From NCBI GenBank assembly GCA_025617745.1, contig CM046863.1, positions 7,862,935 to 7,926,934 of the forward strand: a stretch of 64,000 bases of DNA, read 5' to 3'. Position 1 is the stretch's first letter. Every line of letters begins with the position of its first letter. The stretch is from Heliocidaris erythrogramma. Taxonomy: Eukaryota; Echinodermata; Echinoidea; Camarodonta; Echinometridae. The notes under the pieces were generated by a model, which saw only the letters and a list, made by a program, of their open reading frames with translations, had not been told where the DNA came from and searched no databases. The position numbers were made by a program, and so were the translations under genes. Of the stretch, positions 30,277-41,559 are shown in pieces.

Positions 30277-31358
30277 GTTCTTTTGTAAGCAACCTTGCAA
30301 CATAGGAAATGATTTATGAAGAATAATGAATTCCTTCCATAAATATTTTGAATATAATTCAAAGAGCGGCGGGAGAATAATACCATTACGTTTTGAGTAT
30401 AATGTATGTCATGGGAAGGAATGATAGAGAAAGTAATTTTAACTTATTGAAAATGCACAATTAACATATTTTGAAAAAGCTACAATATTGAAAACTCTAG
30501 TAGTATCCCAATGTGAAAGTAGTACAAGTTCGTAAGTATATTATTAAAGTGTTAAACAAGTTAATGTATTTTTTAATGACAAGCTTGGAAAGCTCTTTTT
30601 TCTTACAAAACAGGTAAAGTGGATTTCCCTTATTTCTGAAACCCAATTTCGTTCTTTTCAAAAAATAAAACAATTTGTGAATAATGAATGTTAAACAAGT
30701 ATTAACAGACGGACGTTGGAAGAAATTAATGATATTGTAACTGATTTGTAATTTAAAAAAAAAAATATGCACATGTTTTTTGAATGAAAAGGAATCGAGA
30801 TTTTGTAAAATGTTAAGCGAATAATTTTTTTAATATATTTCCTGACAAGAATTCAAGTTGAAAATATTCTTATGATGTTTGCATTAAATACTGCAGACGA
30901 AAATATTTTTTGGATTAATTTCATTATAAATTTTTATCATTTTGTTATCTATAAAGATCATGTCAAGAGTTTAGGGGGAAATAAAGCTAATGCTACGGCT
31001 TAAGTTTAGTGAATTTTATGAACTAGTAAGTTAGAATTATGTCATTATTTCAGTTGTAAAATCAATGTACATATTCTGTAAATATTTTGTTATTGACATA
31101 TTAATAGAGGGGGGGGGGGGGAATGATAAATTTTAAAGTGAATCACAACGCTCAGCACTTCAGGTAAATATGCAACAACTAGGTTAAAACAAAATCAAGT
31201 TTGCATTGAATCTCAATACACAATGCGACAATTTGATTGCACAAATTATGGTGATTTCTTTTCTGAAGTAAAGGTTTTGCATAATTGTTTGACCTAGTTC
31301 ATGTCAGTTACTGTAATGAAATGTCTCATCTTAATCCAAAAGGAAAATTACCCACACA
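30277..31358. other. Gene-free AT-rich spacer
   Basis: No gene. One run of 13 G at 31109-31121. Confidence 0.5.
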
Positions 31359-31442
31359 ATGAGTTTTTTGTTACAATTACACTGTCCATGTATGTATATA
31401 TATATATATACATGGACAGTGTCATTGTAACAAAAAACTCAT
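31359..31442. repeat. Near-perfect 84-bp palindrome with TA loop
   Basis: Arms 31359-31392 and 31409-31442 of 34 bases, ATGAGTTTTTTGTTACAAT... inverted, differ at one base (T/G). A TA-repeat loop separates them and more TA repeats follow. It is likely to extrude as a cruciform. It could be a tiny foldback MITE. Confidence 0.85.
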
Positions 31443-31462
31443 ATATATATATATATATATAT

Positions 31463-31630
31463 ATAGTTTAACCTGTCTATAAAAACCACTCAAGGGAGAC
31501 GGCAAAAGTGGTCTTTAAAGCAGGTGGTCGTTATGTACAGGTTCCTTTAATTCATGCTTCAATGAGAAGCACTTTTTAGGGAAACAAAAATCATGGTCTT
31601 TATAGACAGGTGGTCGCTATATATAGATAT
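31463..31630. mobile_element. Small MITE in TA repeats
   Basis: Left AACCTGTCTATAAAAACCAC; right GTCTTTATAGACAGGTGGTC. They are inverted around AACCTGTCTATA(A)AGACCA. An internal GTGGTCTTTAAAGCAGGTGG copy adds a third match. Both ends sit in TA repeats, consistent with a TA-targeting element. Confidence 0.65.
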
Positions 31631-32029
31631 ATATATATATCTCGACTAATTTTTTTACACGTGTATTGACTAGTCAATTGGTTTAGCCTTGCTGAACACA
31701 TCAACATACTTCACTTGAATATTAGTAAGTATCTAAACCACGATTTCAACTTGAGACTTTTTCAATGTTTATGAAAGGCTTGTAAAGCGCACTTCGACTA
31801 ACGATATTTGTATATAAGTAAGACTAAAACTAATTGAATAAAACATTCTTCCACTTTATAAATCACTGAGGAGGCTTGACACAAAACAATCAAATCGAAA
31901 CTTAGTGGGGGGGGGGGGGGTTTCCCTTTGTTTACTTATTTTGATTTTTTTTTACTCTGGTGGTCGTTTTTGTTTCTCTCTCCTTAGGTTTGTTCAAAAC
32001 TCATTAATTACTGTTTGTATTGATTGAAC

Positions 32030-32290
32030 TTGCAAATAAACAAACCCTGCAAAAACCGCTTAGGACGAAAGCTCACTTTATTTTCGAGTCTAAAATGCGT
32101 CAGACGCATTGTCAGCGTCTGCAAAAGGCGCCTTGCTGGAATGCTCCCCAAGGAGTGGAGAAGGTGCATACATTGTGTGCGGGCAAGCGATGTATCCGAT
32201 GATCGGGGTGATAATATGTCTGTAAAGCACTAAGAGACATCGCAGATGTATTAGGTGCTACATAAATCCAGGATAGTATTATTATTATTA
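32030..32290 (+). mobile_element. SINE-like or L2-like 3' tail with ATT repeat
   Basis: A stretch ending TGTAAAGCACTAAGAGACAT, TATTAGGTGCTACATAAAT and (ATT)n resembles the 3' end of L2-type LINEs and their SINE partners (core GCGCTATATAAAT). The head, about 32030-32200, is unrecognised and has no clear tRNA boxes. Confidence 0.4.
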
Positions 32291-32639
32291 CATGTATTGA
32301 AATTATCATTATCATTATTATTATTATCATCATCATTATTACGATACTTATTATTATTATCTACTTTTTTCATTATTATCATCATCATCATTATAGAGAG
32401 GGAAAGTGAGCGAAATAACGATTAGTGTAATTTCTCCTTGCTGTGCCCTTTTTTATGGAATCACTTGCAAATGTTGCAAAAATCTAATGCAGGTCCCTGA
32501 CTAATAACGTCACAATTACCTTTGCATCTGGACCACACGGCAGGCCTAGTGTGGATTGGGAACTCTGATTTAAGCTCTGCAACAAATATGTTCTCATCAT
32601 CATGCTTATGCAAGCTTTGGATAATCCAATTCAACAGTA

Positions 32640-32787
32640 TTTCATGTTGTGTCGAAGATGGCAATATGAAAAGGGATAATGGACATGATGGATAGAAGCA
32701 TGAAAGTCTAGGCATAAAATTGGCTGGCTAGCTTGATGTTCTCACAATCACATTTATATAGATACTAATGGTAAACAGTGACAGCTT
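32640..32787 (+). repeat. Module M1, left part, split by LINE-C
   Basis: Contains GGCATAAAATTGGCTGGCT and TGGTAAACAGTGACAGC. These match the M6 module (GGCATAGAATTGGCTCAC near 54020, AATAAACAGTGAGAGC near 54070). The module continues after LINE-C at about 34650. Confidence 0.6.
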
Positions 32788-32789
32788 TT

Positions 32790-34650
32790 TTGATTTGATT
32801 TGATTTGATTCATTTATTTATTCATGGTACAAGCCCAATTCAGCTGCAAGATTGTTTTACAATGGGGCCGTGCAAAACAACATCATAACATAAAACAAAC
32901 ATGAAAATATAACATATAGAAATTAACAAAATGAAATTGCCGATGACGAAAATATCATGCACAGTTAGAATATAAATTAAATATATGTATATAACATATA
33001 CAAACTATTGCATGAATATGTTGAGGAGTGAGTAAAACTGAAATATTCTAAAATGGTTCGGAATATTTGTAAATTGAATTTTTTTCATGGTTTATAAAAA
33101 TTCATTAAAATAGAGGGGATATTACACACCATAATATAAAACCAAACATGAAAATATAACATATGGTATATATATATAAGTTTAAAAAAAGAAAGTAAAA
33201 TAGCACTAAATTGCAAATAATGTAACAAATTTATCTTGGGAAAAACACTAAAGAATAAATATATAAATACTCTGTACAATTAAAATAATACTAGTAAAAA
33301 GAAAGTATATACACATATAAAAGAGAAAAATGACTATGTACATATCTATTTATATATATGTATTATATTATATTATATTATATTATAAGTTAGTGTACAT
33401 TTCCATCCCACTGTCGGATTGTTCAGTAAATTACAATCTAGGTTAATAGAAATTTGAGTGAAAAGACGTTCATATGACTTTACTGAACTCAAAATACTAC
33501 CATCTCTTGTATTGTTGTAATGAATAAACACATAGATTATTTAACTGTTCTTTGACACGATTGGCTTCAAACCACATTATACATTATTAGTATTAGCCAA
33601 TTTAGATTTAAAAATGCCAATACTAGAAGACATTTGAGTCTCTTCGGTAAGTGAGTTCCATATCTGGGCGCCTCTATATCGTCGGCCTTATGTCAAAAGG
33701 GCCTTCTCACTGTATAAAGTCTACGGCCTTAAGGCCCTTTTGGCATAAGGCTGACGATATATGAATGTACGTTTACCCGATTCAGTTTTCGGGCGAGGTA
33801 CATCAACACAGAGATTACTCTGTCTCGTGTTATATACACGTGTTCGGTATGTGAATTTATCACTGATGTAAGGCGGCACTTGTTTTGTCATAGCTTTATA
33901 CATCATGATCGCCGTGTCTTTTTCTATTTTCTTATCGATAGGGTCCCAATTTAGTAAAACAAAGTTCTCCTTTCCCGATGTAAACCAGGGTGTGTTGTTG
34001 ATTAAGCGAGCACCTCGATTTTGAATTCTTTGTAGGGTGGTTAGCAGCGTTTTCCCACAGTTTGCCCATATAACATCACAATAATTTAAGTGGGAGGATA
34101 CCAATGCATTGTATACCATTTTTAAAGACTCTTTGTCTACTATATTTCTGATACTTCTCAACATATGTAAACCTGAATTTGTTTTTTTCTGCAATAGTTC
34201 AATATGGCCACGCCACTTGAGACTTTCGTCAATTATTATTCCTAGATGTTTACACGACTGCACTCGTTTTATTGGATTTCCTGTTATATTAATATTAATA
34301 TCATCATCTTGGATTTTTCTTAATCGCTGCCTTGTACCCAAAACAATATATTCGGTTTTGTTTACATTTAAACTTAACTTATTATGAACGAGCCATTGCC
34401 TTACATATTCCAAATCTTCATTAATGTTGTGTGATACAACAGAAATATCCTTGACAGAAAGATATAAAACAGTATCGTCAGCATACATGCTAACTTTACA
34501 ATTTCGAAGACCTTCGGGTAGGCTGTTGATATACAGTACAAACATAAGTGGGCCCAATATCGACCCTTGTAGGACACCACATTTCAAAAATAAAAATTCA
34601 GATAATTTACCATTTATACATGTTGCTTGGGATCTCTTTTTATTGGCAGG
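32790..34650 (-). mobile_element. LINE-C with (CAAAT)n tail, inserted in module M1
   Basis: The 3' tail TTTGATTTGATTTGATTTGA is at 32788-32810. It is followed by an AT-rich 3' UTR (CAATGGGGCC block near 32862) and RT coding sequence to about 34650, where module sequence resumes (CTCGTTGCGATGAAGACG). 5' truncated inside RT. About 33050-33560 is UTR-like AT-rich sequence. Confidence 0.8.
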
Positions 34651-34692
34651 GTAAACGGTATGTCTCGTTGCGATGAAGACGAGATTAAACAC
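33560..34692 (-). pseudogene. LINE-C reverse transcriptase (C-terminal half)
   Basis: Reads, from the truncated start, FLFLKCGVLQGSILGPLMFV (motif B, with L for the usual P), SMYADDTVLY (motif C, catalytic YADD intact), LSLNVNKTEYIVLG, KHLGIIIDESLKWRGH and a thumb region, then TKQVPPYISDKFTYRTRVYN and SGKRTFIYR. After an 87-bp palindromic insertion (33675-33761) the frame resumes as GAQIWNSLTEET and GIFKSKLANTNN. This layout is CR1/Jockey-like. The first ~10 residues of the open frame after its Met belong to the flanking module, so the true element starts at about 34650. Confidence 0.85.
33675..33761. repeat. Palindromic insertion inside LINE-C
   Basis: Arms 33675-33705 and 33731-33761 (TATATCGTCGGCCTTATGTC and its complement with two changes) surround a 25-base loop. 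It separates RTFIYR from GAQIWNSL of the RT, so it was added after or during insertion of LINE-C. Confidence 0.75.
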
Positions 34693-34810
34693 TGGCTTTT
34701 AAAAAGACCCCAAAAGCACCTTTAACAGTTAGCTCCGATCTCTGTTTCACTGGATGGATGCAAACTTCGTGTGAGACAAGTTGTAAATAGCCGCGGGAGA
34801 GGGAGGGGAG
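34650..34810 (+). repeat. Module M1, right part
   Basis: CTCGTTGCGATGAAGACGAG, ACACTGGCTTTTA and, 85 bases on, AAACTTCGTGTGAGACAAG match the M3, M4 and M6 modules. Confidence 0.6.
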
Positions 34811-34886
34811 GGGGGATGTGCAGCACTAACATACACAAGCACAAGTACCACACATACACTTTTTTTTTTAGAATATTGATTACCAT

Positions 34887-35657
34887 TAAGGTGGGATTTC
34901 ACGGGGCTCGCAAACGTTTCGCAAAGGATGCGAATGTCGAAAAAAATTCAACTAATTCAGCAAAGTCCAACATTCGTATTTCAAGCTCAAAAAGTTTGCC
35001 TAACATGCGCGGGGTTTCGGAAGCGTCGTCAATCGTTCGGGGAGTCGTTTTTAGTTCGGCGGAAATTTCAAAAAGGTTTGAAATTTCTTGCGAACGTTTC
35101 CAGCATCCCGGGTCGTGATTTGTTCTCAAAAATGTCTGAAAAACTTCGTCATATGCGCACAACCTACTACCTCGTGCGTGATGTTCGCAAAATCTTTGTG
35201 AAACTTCAAGCAGATTCCGAGAGTTTGGAGAATGTCTCCCGTATGTCTCGCAAAAGCAACGAAGTTCGTGCAATCATTTCTCGAACTATTCACGAACTCT
35301 TTGCGTACTTCTTGCGAGCAGGTGACTTCGCCAAAGAGACGCGAGCCGTTCACGTCGAGGCCCTCTATCAATTCGCATACCGTTCGCGACGATTAGTTTG
35401 CGAATGTATTGTCGAACTATTCTCGAACTAAAGCCGACGAACCAAAAATCGACCCTTTCACCAACGTTTTGCGAAGGTTTGCTCACGCGACATTATAATA
35501 AAGTTCGTGTGAATTTCTCACGAACGTTTGGGGTACGTTTGCCGCGCGTTTAAAACATGTCTGATTGGCCGAGGTGTCTGACTTCAATCTGCGAACAGAC
35601 AGCGAATTATTCACGAAGAAACAGAATCGTTCGCGTGCCGCGTGAACACCCACCTTA
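34887..35657. mobile_element. Word-array element, 771 bp, TAAGGTGGG termini
   Basis: Left end TAAGGTGGGATTTCACG, right end, inverted, TAAGGTGGGTGTTCACGCGG. The interior is much richer in CpG than its surroundings. It is saturated with TTCG/CGAA words such as GTTCGCGA, CGAACG, TTCGCAAA and TCTCGAAC in both orientations. Open frames run through both strands because of this composition, not because of a protein. Family not assigned. Confidence 0.65.
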
Positions 35658-35659
35658 TA

Positions 35660-36117
35660 GCCAACACAATTATCACCTATCGTTTTAGGTTGTAATACAA
35701 AACTAAATGAAAATTTAGATTGATATTTGTTCGGAAATCACTGGAGACCAATGGACAAACTGAGATACTATTAATGTTTTCTAAGGAAATATCAATGAGG
35801 CAAATGTTAATTCCCACATAAAATTTCATGCTAAATTGCATTTCTAATTCACAACATAAACAAAAGTATGAGTAACGGCATACATGTCAGGGTGACGTAT
35901 TTAGTTTCCTTCAGAAGCGTGCAGTCCCGATGACTGAAAAACAGGGTTGAAAAACATTCTGGGCTAGAATTTCCAGTTGTCTTGATTATACAAGTATAAA
36001 AACGATATGACAATACAATATTACAATACTCCACATTACAATGTTCTTTCCCGGTAAGCGAGTATATCGGCAAATAGTTAAAATGCGTGTTAATGTACTT
36101 ACCATACGATAATTATA
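35660..36117. other. Gene-free AT-rich spacer
   Basis: Nothing recognised. Confidence 0.45.
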
Positions 36118-36256
36118 TAATATTGGATGCACTTGAGTGGTATATCAGATATATTGCACTCAGCTAGCATGAATATTGCACGAATCGAAGATGAGTGCAA
36201 TATTTATGCTAGATGAATGTTATATATCTGATATACCACGAAAGAAATCTAATATT
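36118..36256. mobile_element. Palindromic MITE, ~139 bp
   Basis: Left TAATATTGGATGCACTTGAG...GTGGTATATCAGATATAT...TGCACTCAGCTAGCAT. The right arm is its reverse complement with few changes (ATATATCTGATATACCAC, ATTTATGCTAGATGAATG, TCTAATATTA). The spacer is about 13 bases. LINE-D's truncated 5' end abuts its right end. Confidence 0.8.
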
Positions 36257-36261
36257 ATTAT

Positions 36262-39067
36262 TATTATACATACAAATTCGAGGAAACATACAACTTTACA
36301 ATAGCCTGGAGAAGAAACAAAACAAAAGGAGGTGGTGTCTGTATTTATATGAATGAAAAGTGGTGCCGAAATTATAAAATCAGATCACAAATTAGTCAGA
36401 AAAATATTGAAATGATATGTGTATCTTTCCGACCATTTTATCTGCCACGGGAATTCGGGCAGGTTCACATCGTCATTGTTTACATCCCTCCAGACGCCGA
36501 CGCTGATAGCGCAGCAACCACCATTGTTGAGACAGTGAATACCATAGAAACAGCATCGCCTGACGCTCCAGTGATCATCCTTGGAGATTTTAACCACTGC
36601 CGCATTGAGGGTGTTCTCCCAAACTATCAACAAAACATTGATTACGCAACGCGCGGAAGAAATGTACTAGACAGATCCTATTGTTCAATCCGAGATGCAT
36701 ACAAGTCTATTGTCCGGCCAAGCGTTGGGAAATCCGATCATCTGACGGTTCATTTACTACCAAAGTACAGGCAAGTTCTAAAACGGGAAAAGGTTAACGT
36801 GAAGAACATAAAAGTGTGGGATGCTGAGTCAGTTGAAAAACTTCAAACTTGCTATGATATTACAGACTGGGATGAACTGATCTCAACTGCAGCAGATCTA
36901 GATGAAGCAGTTGATGTCGTAAATGGATACGTATTGTTTTGCCAAGACTTGCATGTCTCTGAAAAATATGTAAAGGTATATCCAAATCAAAAACCATGGG
37001 TCAGAAAAGAGCTGAAAGACTTGTTTGATAAAAGGAAAAATGCTTTCCTAATTCACGATATAGATGAGGTAAAGGAAATAAATAAGAAAATTAAGCAAGA
37101 AATTGGTAACGCAAAAAACAGGTACAAAGATAAGTTGGAAAGTAAATTCAAGTCACATGATACAAGAGAAGCCTGGAAATGTATGCAAACAATGACCGGG
37201 TTCAAACAGAAATCAAGGCTAACACCCGATGTCGGAACTGGTAATACTAGTGATGATGCAAATGAATTGAATACATTTTATGCACGCTTCGATGACCAAA
37301 ATTTCAATGTTGAAAATGACAGGATATCTTGTGAGTTGAAAAGTAAAAATGACACCTCTATTACTTGTGACGTTTCAGATGTGGCTAAGTACTTCAAAAG
37401 AAATAATCCAAGAAAATCAATGGGCCCCGACAAAATCAGCGGAAAATTGTTAAAAACATGTGCTTGGCAATTGGCTAAGCCCTTTGCAACTCTCTTCCAA
37501 AACTCACTCAATCAAAGTTACGTCCCCATTTGCTGGAAATCTTCCATTATTATACCAGTTGCGAAAACACCGAAAGCGTCAGAATTAAATGATTTTCGAC
37601 CAATTTCGCTGACTTCTTTGGTAATGAAAAGCTTTGAAAGGTTTGTTTTGAAGTACTTACTCACCCATGTATTGTCGGAAATAGATCCTCTACAGTTTGC
37701 ATATCAACCCAACAAATCTGTAAATGATGCAGTCCTAACTCTAATCCACATGATATCAGAACATGTAGACAGACTTGGATGTTATGTACGATCAACCATG
37801 GTAGATTTCTCGTCGGCCTTTAATACAATTCAGTGTCATGTGTTAGTCAACAAATTAATTACACAGATGAATCTAAAATCATCGGTCATTTTATGGTTAC
37901 AAAGTTTTCTGACAAATCGAGAACAAAGGGTAAAAATAGGAAGCACTACTTCTGAAACGATAACCGTTAACACTGGGTCCCCGCAGGGTTGTGTGTTATC
38001 AGCACCCCTTTTTATACTCTACACAAACGACTGCAAGGCGTCATCTGAAAATGTCATTATATTGAAATATGCAGACGATACAGCCATTGTGGGCCAGATT
38101 GTAAAAAGTAATGAACAGGCATATAGAAACGAGATAGCAACATTTGAAACATGGTGCGACCAAAATTTTCTCGTCCTAAACACGACTAAAACAAAAGAAT
38201 TGATTTTTGACTTCCGCACCGCTAAAAGAGACCCGATGATACCGGTAAAATTAAAGAATGAAAATATTGAAGTAGTTGAATGTTTTAAATATCTCGGAAC
38301 AATGGTTGACAACAAGTTGTCATGGGATGATCAATGTAGGGCAATTGTTGCAAAATCCCAACAAAGGATGTACTTTCTGAGGAAAATGAATACATTTCAT
38401 GTAGACAGAACCATTTTAAATCTTTTTTATCAGTCAGTTATAGAAAGTGTCTTATTATTCAGTTGTGTTGTGTGGTACAAAGGGTGCAAAAGGAGGGAGT
38501 TTGTAAAACTACTAAGAGTCGTTAAACAAGCTGCAAAGTTGACGGGAGAAGTCAGAGATTTGGATAGGTTATGTGAAAGAAGAATCTTAAAGCAGGTTAG
38601 AACTATTCTGGACAATGCAAATCACCCCCTTCATTATTGTTACATTCTCATGCGTTCAGGGAAAAGATTTCGTTCCTTGAATTGCCGCACCCAGCGCTTC
38701 CTAAATTCGTTTGTTCCTTTCTCGATTCGTTTATATAACCAATCTAATTAGACATTGCAAACCCATCTCCTTTCCATTTTTAATTTTAGCAGCTTCATAA
38801 TGTCATGATTAGTATTTATTCAGGATTTAGTTAAATCGATTATAATTGATGATATTTGTGTAAAATTTAAATCATATCACACATTTTGAACTCGTATATT
38901 GTAGTCTCCATTACTACTACACTCTCTATTTTCTTACGTGAATTACTTGTAAAAATGTCTACCATGTATTATATGTATTGTATTGTATTGTACATATATC
39001 TGTATGCGAGCGAAATGAATTTCCAAATTGGACAATAAATGAAAATTGAATTGAATTGAATTGAATT
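36262..39067 (+). mobile_element. LINE-D, 5'-truncated CR1/L2/Rex1-like LINE
   Basis: About 2.8 kb: endonuclease (N-terminal part missing), RT, a 3' UTR and a terminal (TTGAA)n tail (39045-39067) after AATAAA (39035-39040). The frame is uninterrupted from the 5' break to the stop, so this is the youngest-looking retroelement in the window. Confidence 0.9.
36349..38751 (+). CDS. LINE-D APE-type endonuclease + reverse transcriptase
   Basis: 800 residues from the first Met; the frame is already open at 36262 (FTIAWRRNKTKGGGVCIYMN), so the natural start is lost. Endonuclease: VIVYIPPDAD (~42), VIILGDFNH with catalytic GDFN (~79) and KSDHL (~128), all catalytic residues of the retained part present. 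RT: RKSMGPDKISGKLLK (~360), NDFRPISLTSL, DPLQFAYQPNKSVNDA, MVDFSSAFNTIQ (motif A), GSPQGCVLSAPLF (motif B) and KYADDTAIVG (motif C; Tyr at 574). The C terminus is GKRFRSLNCRTQRFLNSF. The SSAFNTI motif and RFLNSF ending resemble Rex1/L2-type LINEs. The enzyme nicks target DNA and reverse-transcribes its own RNA there. Full-length family members also have the N-terminal half of the endonuclease. Confidence 0.9.
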   Translation: MNEKWCRNYKIRSQISQKNIEMICVSFRPFYLPREFGQVHIVIVYIPPDADADSAATTIVETVNTIETASPDAPVIILGDFNHCRIEGVLPNYQQNIDYATRGRNVLDRSYCSIRDAYKSIVRPSVGKSDHLTVHLLPKYRQVLKREKVNVKNIKVWDAESVEKLQTCYDITDWDELISTAADLDEAVDVVNGYVLFCQDLHVSEKYVKVYPNQKPWVRKELKDLFDKRKNAFLIHDIDEVKEINKKIKQEIGNAKNRYKDKLESKFKSHDTREAWKCMQTMTGFKQKSRLTPDVGTGNTSDDANELNTFYARFDDQNFNVENDRISCELKSKNDTSITCDVSDVAKYFKRNNPRKSMGPDKISGKLLKTCAWQLAKPFATLFQNSLNQSYVPICWKSSIIIPVAKTPKASELNDFRPISLTSLVMKSFERFVLKYLLTHVLSEIDPLQFAYQPNKSVNDAVLTLIHMISEHVDRLGCYVRSTMVDFSSAFNTIQCHVLVNKLITQMNLKSSVILWLQSFLTNREQRVKIGSTTSETITVNTGSPQGCVLSAPLFILYTNDCKASSENVIILKYADDTAIVGQIVKSNEQAYRNEIATFETWCDQNFLVLNTTKTKELIFDFRTAKRDPMIPVKLKNENIEVVECFKYLGTMVDNKLSWDDQCRAIVAKSQQRMYFLRKMNTFHVDRTILNLFYQSVIESVLLFSCVVWYKGCKRREFVKLLRVVKQAAKLTGEVRDLDRLCERRILKQVRTILDNANHPLHYCYILMRSGKRFRSLNCRTQRFLNSFVPFSIRLYNQSN

Positions 39068-39069
39068 GG

Positions 39070-40580
39070 TACCCAACAGCTCAAGTCAGCATACAGATAG
39101 AGCTCAGACCGTGCAGGTCTATGGAAAATATGTGCTACCTCTAACTAGCACAGCAAAGCAGGCCAGTTGGAACAATAAAAAACGATGAAATTGGTTCACG
39201 TACTCACCAACATCCAATATACAGAGTAAATATGATCCAAAACAGCAAATTCCAACGTCCATGTTTGTTTACAAATGTTTCGAATTTACCGCTTGCAATA
39301 TCGAGGCTGCGCTGCGCTGCCATACACAAAACTAAAGGTATGAGAACTATGCAGACAACACTGAAAATTTACGTGTAAACCTATGGCATTTAGCGCTTCG
39401 TCGCAATCTTTTTGTGCGAGCGATTGATGAAAGCAAGACTCCACCGAACGTGCTTCTGCGCATGCGTCGGACAAAAATTGCAATGGTATATCAGCGCAAG
39501 CGTTGAATATCGTGACAATATTCCACCCTTTTACAACATTGACAAGAGTAACGTAATACACGCAAGACAGTTAATATGCTAACTGTATTGTATGCAATCA
39601 AACTGAACAACAGAAATCTCACAGAACGGAAAAATACAAGGTTTTATTCTATCGGAAAAGTAACCTATATGTGTAACAATAGAACTTAACTCTTTGCCTC
39701 ATTATACTCTTCTGTGGGATTTGTGTGTAGAGTCTGTAGAATGATGTGGTAAGTGTTAATAATAATAATTATGCAGCAATAAACCTGACTTGCGTTTTGT
39801 GAGTAATATTACATAATGTTACAAAAGTAATACAGAACTCCGCAAAACTGATGTTTAAAGATAATTATATGTGTATCTCGCTCATGGGAATCGAATGTGC
39901 TATATTGCATTAAAAAAACAGGTTAACAAAAAAGGTTGAACAAAACTTCTCAAAGTCTGTGTTTCATTCCAAAAGGGGCTAAATCCACTATGGTGATTAC
40001 TAATAATGTTATTTATACCATGTTCCATTAACCTTAGTATTAAGATAGTTGAAAGTATGATGCAGTTTTTTTGGATTTTGAATTTATACCCATTTGGATC
40101 ATCAGTGCACAAAATGATTTTTTTTTTTGCCAATTTTCATTTTTGTTATTAATATTTTTGGATTTAATCCATTTTGGAATGAAACTCATCAAAACATTAA
40201 CTTGAAAACAAAAATGGAAAATATTTTTTTTTGTAGAAAAAAAAAAACAGTTTTAAACAATGACAATTTCACTCTGCTAGCAATATTAATGCGTTTGGTA
40301 TTGGATTGAACATGATAAAATTGTTTTAAACACCCCAATAAGACGATCGACTTCATGTGGACATGCAGTCAATAAAAGGGGAATGGAAGATGGGAGGACG
40401 AAAATGAATAATGGAAAGGAAAGGGACATGATCTTAAAGTGACTAACTCTCTTGCCCGTCTTATTTTACAGGTGATAATGATATAGACAAGACTTTTATT
40501 TTTAAAAAAACGGCTCTCGATGAGTTGTTTTCTTTGTAACGTTGTAAAATGAATCCAGTTATTGATCGCAACTAGCAATA
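39070..40580. other. Gene-free spacer
   Basis: No gene. Minor tandem words only (GCGCTGCGCTGC near 39310). Open frames have no motifs. Confidence 0.45.
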
Positions 40581-40584
40581 TTTG

Positions 40585-41048
40585 GTCGGTTGAGATTTAC
40601 GCAGTTGTTGCCTATTTTACGTAGTTAAAACGCAATTATTACGTAAATCTTACGCAGTTGTGCGTGATCTTTTGCGATATGCATACGCAAATTTTAGGCT
40701 TTCCACGACCGTTCCACGTATGTCCACGTATGTTTAACGGACCTTTCACGAATGTACCACAGATGTATCACGTTTATATCGCGTATACGGAGCACATATC
40801 GCGTTAAAATTACGTAATTGACGCACGAATCAAGAATGAATTGCAGATAAACAGTGCGATTTTGGACCAGATTTGGCTTTTACGTAGAGTTAAGTGTCCT
40901 TTGCGTGGTTTATTCGTGATACATCTTTCAAAATTTCATATAAAGACCCAACTTTTCTCAATTTTTCCACGTATATCCACGTAGGATCAAATTTCATACG
41001 TGGAATATGCGCAAATTGTACGTAGTGGCTGTGTGACATAGCCACTAT
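40585..41048. mobile_element. Word-array element of TACGTAG/CCACGTAT words, ends unclear
   Basis: TTACGCAG, TTACGTAA, CCACGTATG, TACGTAGTGG, ATCGCGT, GCGCAAAT and related CpG words recur at least fifteen times in both orientations in otherwise CpG-poor DNA. The right side ends near GTAGTGGCTGTGTGACATAG. No clear inverted left end was found. Confidence 0.45.
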
Positions 41049-41280
41049 ATGTGAGAGCTCGGAATTTGCACTGGTGGTAAATGTGATTTCTCTTCGCGCT
41101 GGAGACTAAGAGTAACACTGGCTTTCATCATGATAATCAAAGAATGCCCTTTGGAAATTGCTGATATCTTTTGTAACAGATGAATTCATATTTCGTGTGA
41201 AGCAATGGATTTTAGCTGGCGACGCGGGGCATGACTTTTCAAATGAAAAGCATGCATACACGTTTATTCATAAAGTAGTG
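41040..41280 (+). repeat. Module M2
   Basis: GAGAGCTCGGAATTTGCACT, CTGGAGACTAAGAGTAACAC, TGGCTTTCATCATGATAA and TTTCGTGTGAAGCAATGGAT match M3 and M6 in order and spacing. Confidence 0.6.
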
Positions 41281-41559
41281 GTCAGAATTATTAGAACATC
41301 TGCTAAAAATTACCAAATTTGATTTTGATTTATTTCTCAATCATTTGTTGTTGTTTTTTTATATTTCAACCCCTAAAAAGAGGCCTATTTATATAAATAA
41401 TTATACAAGGTGAAACAATTTCAAAATAATCGCATAAAATAGACAAAACACAAGGAATGTATGCTATTATATTAAACAATAAATATATCACTCTAATAGT
41501 GTATTCATATCTAGGAGATGCCACTTCTTAAAAAAAATCTCCATGGCGTTGTTTTTTAA

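Noticed and set aside
32030-32240. tRNA-derived SINE with promoter boxes
   Set aside because: The 3' tail looks SINE/L2-like, but I could not find convincing A and B boxes, so no RNA gene is claimed.
34899-35431. 167- and 124-codon frames on both strands
   Set aside because: Produced by TTCG/CGAA word repeats with few stop codons; the region has MITE-like inverted ends.
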